NCBI RefSeq assembly: GCF_001580545.1
Contig: NZ_LRBG01000022.1
Location: 310,001-374,000 of the forward strand
Direction of reading: 5' to 3'
DNA: 64,000 nucleotides
Origin: Paraburkholderia monticola
GTDB lineage: Bacteria; Pseudomonadota; Gammaproteobacteria; Burkholderiales; Burkholderiaceae
Shown here: one piece after another, positions 59,715 through 64,000 of the stretch
Layout: each line of letters opens with the position of its first letter
Position numbering within the stretch: position 1 is the stretch's first letter
The notes under the pieces: generated by a model
The model's input: the letters and a program-made list of their open reading frames with translations, nothing else
The model's database searches: none
What the model was told of the DNA's origin: nothing
Made by a program: the position numbers and the translations under genes

Positions 59715-60161
59715 TTACGTCGGCGAGCGCATCAAACGCGCCTTCTCGCGCTCCCAGTCGCGCTTCTTCTCGGTCTCGCGCTTGTCGTGCATCTTCTTGC
59801 CCTTCGCGAGGCCGATCTCGCATTTGACGCGGCCGTTCTTGTAGTGGAAATTCAGCGGCACGAGCGTGTAGCCGCGCTGCTCGACTTTGCCGATCAGCTT
59901 GCTGATTTCCTCGCTGTGCAACAGCAGCTTGCGCGTGCGCACCGGATCGGGATGGATGTGGGTCGACGCTTCGGGCAGCGGGCTGATGTGCGTGCCGATC
60001 AGGAACAGCTCGCCGTTGCGGATCACCACGTAGCCTTCCTTGATCTGGCCGCGCCCGGCGCGCAACGCCTTGACCTCCCATCCTTCGAGCACGAGGCCTG
60101 CCTCATAGCGCTCCTCGACCGAATAGTCGTAGAAGGCCTTTCTGTTGTCGATAATGCTCAT
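59715..60161 (-). CDS. smpB: SsrA-binding protein SmpB
   Basis: Binds tmRNA and rescues stalled ribosomes. The 148-residue protein has the family features NRKAFYDYSVEERYEAGLVL, GWEVKALRAGRGQIKEGYV, THISPL, HDKRETEKKRDWEREKARL at the C-terminal basic tail. The tmRNA gene itself is not seen here. It diverges from ratA, as in E. coli. Confidence 0.97.
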   Translation of the reverse strand: MSIIDNRKAFYDYSVEERYEAGLVLEGWEVKALRAGRGQIKEGYVVIRNGELFLIGTHISPLPEASTHIHPDPVRTRKLLLHSEEISKLIGKVEQRGYTLVPLNFHYKNGRVKCEIGLAKGKKMHDKRETEKKRDWEREKARLMRSPT

Positions 60162-60261
60162 GAATGGAAAGTGCCCAACTCGTTTAAAATCACGATTTTA
60201 GCAAAGCGGGGCAAGGAAAGCCCGCGGCGCTCGTCCACCCTTGCCACGCGCTGTTCAATTT

Positions 60262-60699
60262 ATGGCAGATGTCCAGAAAACCGTGTTGATTCGCCATTCG
60301 GCGGAGCAGATGTTCGACCTCGTCACTGACGTCGACGATTACCCCAACTTCCTGCCGTGGTGCGGGGGCATCGAAATTCGTCACCGGGACGACACCAGCA
60401 TGGAGGCGCGGATCGATATCAACTTCAAGGGCATCAAGCAGCATTTCGCTACGCGCAACTCGATGGAGCGCCCCACGCGCATCGACATGGAATTCGCCGA
60501 CGGCCCGTTTCGCAAGTTCACCGGTTTCTGGGTCTTCACGCCGCTGCGCGCCGACGCATGCAAGATCGAATTCGCGCTGCACTACGAGTTCACCAGCATC
60601 CTGCTCGAGAAGATCATCGGGCCGGTGTTCAATCACATCGCCAATACCTTCGTCGAATCTTTCGTGAAGCGCGCCAATCAGCGCTATGGTCAGGCATGA
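60262..60699 (+). CDS. ratA: RatA/Coq10-type START-domain protein
   Basis: A 145-residue START-fold protein: VLIRHSAEQMFDLVTDVDDY, PNFLPWCGGIEI, NFKGIKQHFATRN and the C-terminal GPVFNHIANTFVESFVKRAN. E. coli RatA was reported to bind the 50S subunit and block subunit joining, while the eukaryotic Coq10 relative binds ubiquinone. The ATG at 60262 gives the family start MADVQKTVLI. It overlaps rnfH by ATGA and is divergent from smpB. Confidence 0.87.
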   Translation: MADVQKTVLIRHSAEQMFDLVTDVDDYPNFLPWCGGIEIRHRDDTSMEARIDINFKGIKQHFATRNSMERPTRIDMEFADGPFRKFTGFWVFTPLRADACKIEFALHYEFTSILLEKIIGPVFNHIANTFVESFVKRANQRYGQA

Positions 60700-61028
60700 G
60701 CGCGCGGCTAACCGTCGAGGTCTGCTATGCGCTCGCTGGCGCGCAGACGCTGCTCACGGTCGAGTTGCCCGCGGGCGCGACGCTGCAGCAGGCCATCGAG
60801 GCAAGCGGGATTCTGCAGCGCTTCCCGTCGATCGATCTGAACACGCAGAAAGTGGGCGTGTTCGGCAAGCTCAAGCCGCTCGATACGGTGCTGGCCGACC
60901 ACGATCGCGTCGAGATCTACCGGCCGTTGCTGGTGGATCCGAAGGTATCGCGCCAACGCCGCGTTGAAAAGACCCGTAAGGCGGGGTCAATCGAGGGGCG
61001 ACGCTGGCAGAACAAGGATTCCCGCTAA
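60696..61028 (+). CDS. rnfH: RnfH-family (RatB) ubiquitin-like protein
   Basis: A 110-residue protein with a ubiquitin-like fold (UPF0125): LTVEVCYALAGAQTLLTVEL, AIEASGILQRFP, KVGVFGKLKPLDTVLADHDRV-type segments and a basic tail (QRRVEKTRKAGSIEGRRW). It starts inside the stop of ratA. No Rnf electron-transport genes are in the window, so a role with RatA is likelier than one in Rnf. Confidence 0.85.
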   Translation: MSARLTVEVCYALAGAQTLLTVELPAGATLQQAIEASGILQRFPSIDLNTQKVGVFGKLKPLDTVLADHDRVEIYRPLLVDPKVSRQRRVEKTRKAGSIEGRRWQNKDSR

Positions 61029-61085
61029 GCGGCGCGGGGCGGCGGGCGACGCTGCGCGCGCCTGCCGTGTCTCATCGTTTTCAGA

Positions 61086-62072
61086 TCAAGGCGCCGAGGT
61101 CTGCGCCTTATCGTCCATCCCTTCGATGCGCGCCGCACCCGACGAATCGTCGTCCGAATGCCGCCGCACCGACCACCAGACCCCCGCGACCAGCAGCAGG
61201 ATCGCCGCGAGTTCTAGCGGGCGCGGCAGGCGTTCGTCGTAGATGAACGCGTAGAGCAGCGCGAACAGCGTCTCGAACACGATCATCTGGCCGGACAGCG
61301 TCAGCGGCAGCCGTTTCGACGCGGCATTCCACAGACCGTTGCCGAGCCATGACGCGCCGATCGCGAGCACGAGGTTGAGCAGCCAGAACGTGTGCCAGCG
61401 CGCGTCGGCCAGCTCGCCCTGCGGGCCGCCCGACGGCAGCACCGCCACCACGAGCCACAACGCGCCGCCGAGCGCGCCCGTCACGACGCCCCACAGCACC
61501 GACCATTCGTTACCGGTGAAGTGCGTCTGACGCTGCAGGTAGCGGGCGTTTTCGACCGCGAACCAGGTCCAGCAGACGAGCGCGCCCACCGCGCAAGCCA
61601 GGCCTACGAGGCGCGTCGCAACGCTCACCGGCGTCGCGCCGGTCACCGTGAAGACGTCGATATTGATGCAGACGATGCCCGCCATCACGGTCGCGAGCGG
61701 CCAGGCGAGGCGCGCGAGCGGCACCGCGCCGTGATCGCGGCGGCCGACCAGCGTGACCGTGACCGGCAGCACGCCGACGATCAGCGAAGCCGGCGCGATC
61801 CCGATCAGGTGCACGGCGGCCGTGAGCAGCAGGTAATAGACGATGTTGCCGGCCAGCGCGAGCTTAACGAGCGCGATCAGATCCTCGCGGGTCAGGCGTT
61901 TGGCGAGCGAGCGCGCGATCGGCAGCGCCGCGGCGAGCGACACGACACCGTACATCGAGTAGCGGCCGGCGACGAGCAGCAGCGGCGAGAAGTCGGGCAG
62001 CACGCGCGGCACCAGAAACACCATGCCCCATAAGGCTCCGGCCATGACCCCATATACGACACCGCGCTGCAT
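61086..62072 (-). CDS. EamA/DMT-superfamily transporter
   Basis: A 328-residue inner-membrane protein with ten predicted membrane segments (first GVVYGVMAGALWGMVFLVP) and the second EamA repeat with NGLWNAASKRLPLTLSGQMI and YDERLPRPLELAAILLLVAG. Substrate is unknown. A hydrophilic C-terminal tail of about 25 residues follows. It differs clearly from the EamA transporter at 22709 and is not a near copy of it. It converges on rnfH and is divergent from guaB. Confidence 0.85.
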   Translation of the reverse strand: MQRGVVYGVMAGALWGMVFLVPRVLPDFSPLLLVAGRYSMYGVVSLAAALPIARSLAKRLTREDLIALVKLALAGNIVYYLLLTAAVHLIGIAPASLIVGVLPVTVTLVGRRDHGAVPLARLAWPLATVMAGIVCINIDVFTVTGATPVSVATRLVGLACAVGALVCWTWFAVENARYLQRQTHFTGNEWSVLWGVVTGALGGALWLVVAVLPSGGPQGELADARWHTFWLLNLVLAIGASWLGNGLWNAASKRLPLTLSGQMIVFETLFALLYAFIYDERLPRPLELAAILLLVAGVWWSVRRHSDDDSSGAARIEGMDDKAQTSAP

Positions 62073-62334
62073 CGACTGCCCCTGCTGGATAAACTGGAAT
62101 GGCCGGCAGGATAGCTGTTTTGCGGGCGCAGCGTCTTGTTCGATCCTGCATTCGGGCGCTTCGGTGGCCGCCCGATCAGATCTCGCGCCGCGGCGCCGCT
62201 TCAGTTCGCCTCCGTTTTTGCCTGCGAACGCGCAAACGAAACCCGATCGAACCCGACGCGAACGGGCAAGCGAAATCGGCGCATGGCGGATCGGTAAAAA
62301 ATCGTCCGAAATTCGCTAAGCTGCTGTTCGCGCA
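62073..62334. other. Intergenic region between the EamA transporter and guaB
   Basis: No gene seen. It is mixed-composition DNA with the short repeat CGATCGAACCCGA near 62240 and an A-run GGTAAAAAATCG at 62293. I see no clear leftward promoter for the transporter; the guaB promoter begins at 62335. Confidence 0.3.
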
Positions 62335-62363
62335 GTGAAAACCGGGGTGGTATCGCGTATAAT
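62335..62363 (+). promoter_or_regulatory. guaB promoter
   Basis: A perfect TATAAT at 62358-62363 and GTGAAA at 62335-62340 with a 17-base spacer. RNA would start near 62370, giving a short leader of about 20 bases before the ATG. AGGA lies six bases ahead of the ATG. Confidence 0.65.
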
Positions 62364-62389
62364 TCGCTTTTGCGCCTATAGGATTTGCC

Positions 62390-63850
62390 ATGCGTCTGAT
62401 CCAAACAGCACTCACGTTCGATGACGTGCTCCTCGTCCCGGCCTTCTCCGATGTTCTGCCGCGCGACACCAGCCTCAAGACCCGGCTGACCCGCAACATT
62501 TCCCTCAATATGCCGCTCGTGTCCGCCGCGATGGACACGGTCACGGAAGCACGTCTGGCAATCGCCATGGCGCAAATGGGCGGCGTCGGCATCATCCACA
62601 AGAACCTCACGCCGGCCGAGCAGGCGCGTGAAGTCGCGAAGGTCAAGCGGTTCGAGTCGGGCGTCGTGCGCGATCCGATCACGGTGCCGCCGCAAATGAA
62701 AGTGCGCGACGTGATCGCGCTGTCGCGCCAGCATGGCATTTCCGGCTTCCCGGTCGTCGAGGGCTCGCAACTCGTCGGCATCGTGACGAACCGCGACCTG
62801 CGCTTCGAAGAGCGTCTGGACGAGCCGGTGCGCAACATCATGACCCCGCGCGAGCGCCTCGTCACCGTCAAGGAAGGCACGCCACTCGCCGAAGCGAAGG
62901 CGCTGATGCACAGCCACCGCCTCGAGCGCGTGCTGGTCATCAACGACTCCTTCGAGCTGCGCGGCCTGATGACCGTCAAGGACATCACCAAGCAGACCGA
63001 GCACCCGGACGCATGCAAGGACGAGCACGGCAAGCTGCGCGCGGGCGCGGCGGTCGGCGTCGGCGCGGACAACGAAGAGCGCGTCGAACTGCTCGTGCAG
63101 GCGGGCGTCGACGTGATCGTCGTCGATACGGCGCATGGCCACAGCAAGGGCGTGCTCGAGCGCGTCAAGTGGGTCAAGCAGAACTTCCCGCACGTCGAGG
63201 TGATCGGCGGCAACATCGCAACGGCCGCGGCCGCCAAGGCGCTCGTCGAATACGGCGCGGACGGCGTCAAGGTCGGGATCGGCCCGGGCTCGATCTGCAC
63301 GACGCGGATCGTCGCGGGTGTCGGCGTGCCGCAGGTCACCGCGATCTCCAACGTGTCCGAAGCGCTGAAGGGAACCGGCGTGCCGGTCGTCGCCGACGGC
63401 GGCGTGCGCTTCTCGGGCGACGTCAGCAAGGCGCTGGCGGCCGGCGCGAGCGCGGTCATGATGGGCAGCATGTTCGCTGGCACCGAAGAGTCGCCGGGCG
63501 AAGTGTTCCTGTTCCAGGGTCGCCAGTACAAGTCGTACCGCGGCATGGGCTCGGTCGGCGCGATGAAGGACGGCGCAGCGGACCGCTACTTCCAGGACAA
63601 CTCGGCGAACATCGACAAGCTCGTGCCGGAAGGCATCGAAGGTCGCGTCGCTTACAAGGGCTCCGTCAACGCGATCCTGTTCCAGCTGATCGGCGGCGTG
63701 CGCGCGAGCATGGGCTACTGCGGCTGCCGCACCATCGCCGAAATGAACGAGAAGGCCGAGTTCGTGCAGATCACCGGCGCGGGCCTGCGCGAGTCGCACG
63801 TGCATGACGTGCAGATCACCAAGGAAGCGCCCAACTACCACGTGGACTAA
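62390..63850 (+). CDS. guaB: Inosine-5'-monophosphate dehydrogenase
   Basis: Oxidises IMP to XMP, the committed step to guanine nucleotides. The 486-residue protein has TFDDVLLVPAFSDVLPRD, MDTVTEARLAIAMAQMGG, two CBS domains (about residues 95-205), the catalytic loop GIGPGSICTTRIVAGVGVPQ and the phosphate-binding GGVRFSGDV, with RYFQDNSANIDKLVPEG before the C-terminal flap. The short open leader and its own promoter mark it as an independent unit, with the next gene six bases behind. Confidence 0.97.
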   Translation: MRLIQTALTFDDVLLVPAFSDVLPRDTSLKTRLTRNISLNMPLVSAAMDTVTEARLAIAMAQMGGVGIIHKNLTPAEQAREVAKVKRFESGVVRDPITVPPQMKVRDVIALSRQHGISGFPVVEGSQLVGIVTNRDLRFEERLDEPVRNIMTPRERLVTVKEGTPLAEAKALMHSHRLERVLVINDSFELRGLMTVKDITKQTEHPDACKDEHGKLRAGAAVGVGADNEERVELLVQAGVDVIVVDTAHGHSKGVLERVKWVKQNFPHVEVIGGNIATAAAAKALVEYGADGVKVGIGPGSICTTRIVAGVGVPQVTAISNVSEALKGTGVPVVADGGVRFSGDVSKALAAGASAVMMGSMFAGTEESPGEVFLFQGRQYKSYRGMGSVGAMKDGAADRYFQDNSANIDKLVPEGIEGRVAYKGSVNAILFQLIGGVRASMGYCGCRTIAEMNEKAEFVQITGAGLRESHVHDVQITKEAPNYHVD

Positions 63851-63856
63851 ACGCCC

Positions 63857-64000
63857 ATGAAGCCACTGCTGCGTGTTGTACTGATCCTGGATGCGTTGGT
63901 GCTGCTGGCGTTCGGCCTGCTGTTCGTGCTGACGCCGTGGACTTCGCTGTACAACGCGCTGCAACTGGTGCCAACGGAGCCGGTGCTGGTCGGCCAGGCC
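63857..64000 (+). CDS. Small hydrophobic membrane protein, N-terminal part
   Basis: Forty-eight codons are visible before the window ends and none is a stop. The translation begins MKPLLRVVLILDALVLLAFG and continues with LLFVLTPWTSLYNALQLV, one hydrophobic segment plus a Trp- and Tyr-rich stretch, as in a small inner-membrane protein. It starts six bases after guaB, so it is cotranscribed with it, probably ahead of guaA. I do not recognise the family. Confidence 0.6.
   Translation, partial: MKPLLRVVLILDALVLLAFGLLFVLTPWTSLYNALQLVPTEPVLVGQA

Noticed and set aside
22709..62072. The two EamA transporters as a recent duplication
   Set aside because: The proteins at 22709-23755 and 61086-62072 share the fold but little sequence, so they are old paralogues rather than copies.

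Overview
The window is a stretch of housekeeping chromosome from a high-GC beta-proteobacterium, most likely Burkholderiaceae of the Paraburkholderia/Burkholderia type. The evidence is the gene order (map-glnD-pseudouridine synthase divergent from rpsB-tsf-pyrH-frr-uppS-cdsA-dxr-rseP-bamA-skp-lpxD-fabZ-lpxA-lpxB-rnhB, alr next to radA, smc-zipA-ligA), the strong G/C third-position bias that opens long antisense frames, and family members such as DUF2866 and the ppsR/ppsA pair. I see no tRNA, rRNA, insertion sequence, prophage or CRISPR array, and no region whose composition clearly suggests recent transfer.

Layout. 1-3200 (leftward): start of isocitrate lyase, an RhlE-type DEAD-box helicase with a long leader, and an acyl-CoA-binding protein. 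3376-6752 (rightward): tsaB, rimI, a family-4 uracil-DNA glycosylase and a DUF1853 protein, packed as one unit. 6793-8968 (leftward): lplT-thiD. 9187-12070 (rightward): alr-radA and a small DUF2866 gene. 12110-15257 (leftward): an ABC-F ATPase and an AMACR/CaiB-type enzyme. 15424-15903: glutathione peroxidase. 15917-22205 (leftward): the diaminopimelate/lysine group dapC-dapD-arsC-like-dapE with prmB, then cardiolipin synthase. 22709-31665 (rightward): an EamA transporter, smc, zipA, ligA and def. 31772-37370 (leftward): map-glnD-RluF-like pseudouridine synthase, the last with a large tandem-repeat extension. 37911-54122 (rightward): translation factors, isoprenoid and phospholipid synthesis, the outer-membrane assembly and lipid A genes, rnhB and a SpoU methyltransferase. 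54187-57971: ppsR and ppsA, divergent. 58086-59590: nfeD and an SPFH protein. 59715-61028: smpB divergent from ratA-rnfH. 61086-62072: a second EamA transporter. 62390-64000: guaB and the start of a small membrane protein.

How the genes work together. The 38-53 kb block links ribosome function (S2, EF-Ts, RRF) to envelope building: UMP kinase, undecaprenyl-PP and CDP-diacylglycerol synthesis, the MEP isoprenoid step, RseP, BamA/Skp and LpxD/FabZ/LpxA/LpxB. The dap group makes meso-diaminopimelate for peptidoglycan and lysine. Aceate lyase and PEP synthase with its regulator belong to gluconeogenic growth.

The most unusual items are a 24-bp imperfect inverted repeat flanking a smaller perfect one between ppsR and ppsA, a ten-copy 78-bp in-frame repeat in the pseudouridine synthase gene, a possible nuclease-like motif in the DUF1853 protein next to the uracil-DNA glycosylase, a 15-bp perfect inverted repeat just upstream of smc, and a strong terminator inside the dap cluster. 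I found no wholly new multi-gene system. All calls come from reading the sequence and from family knowledge; no database search was run.
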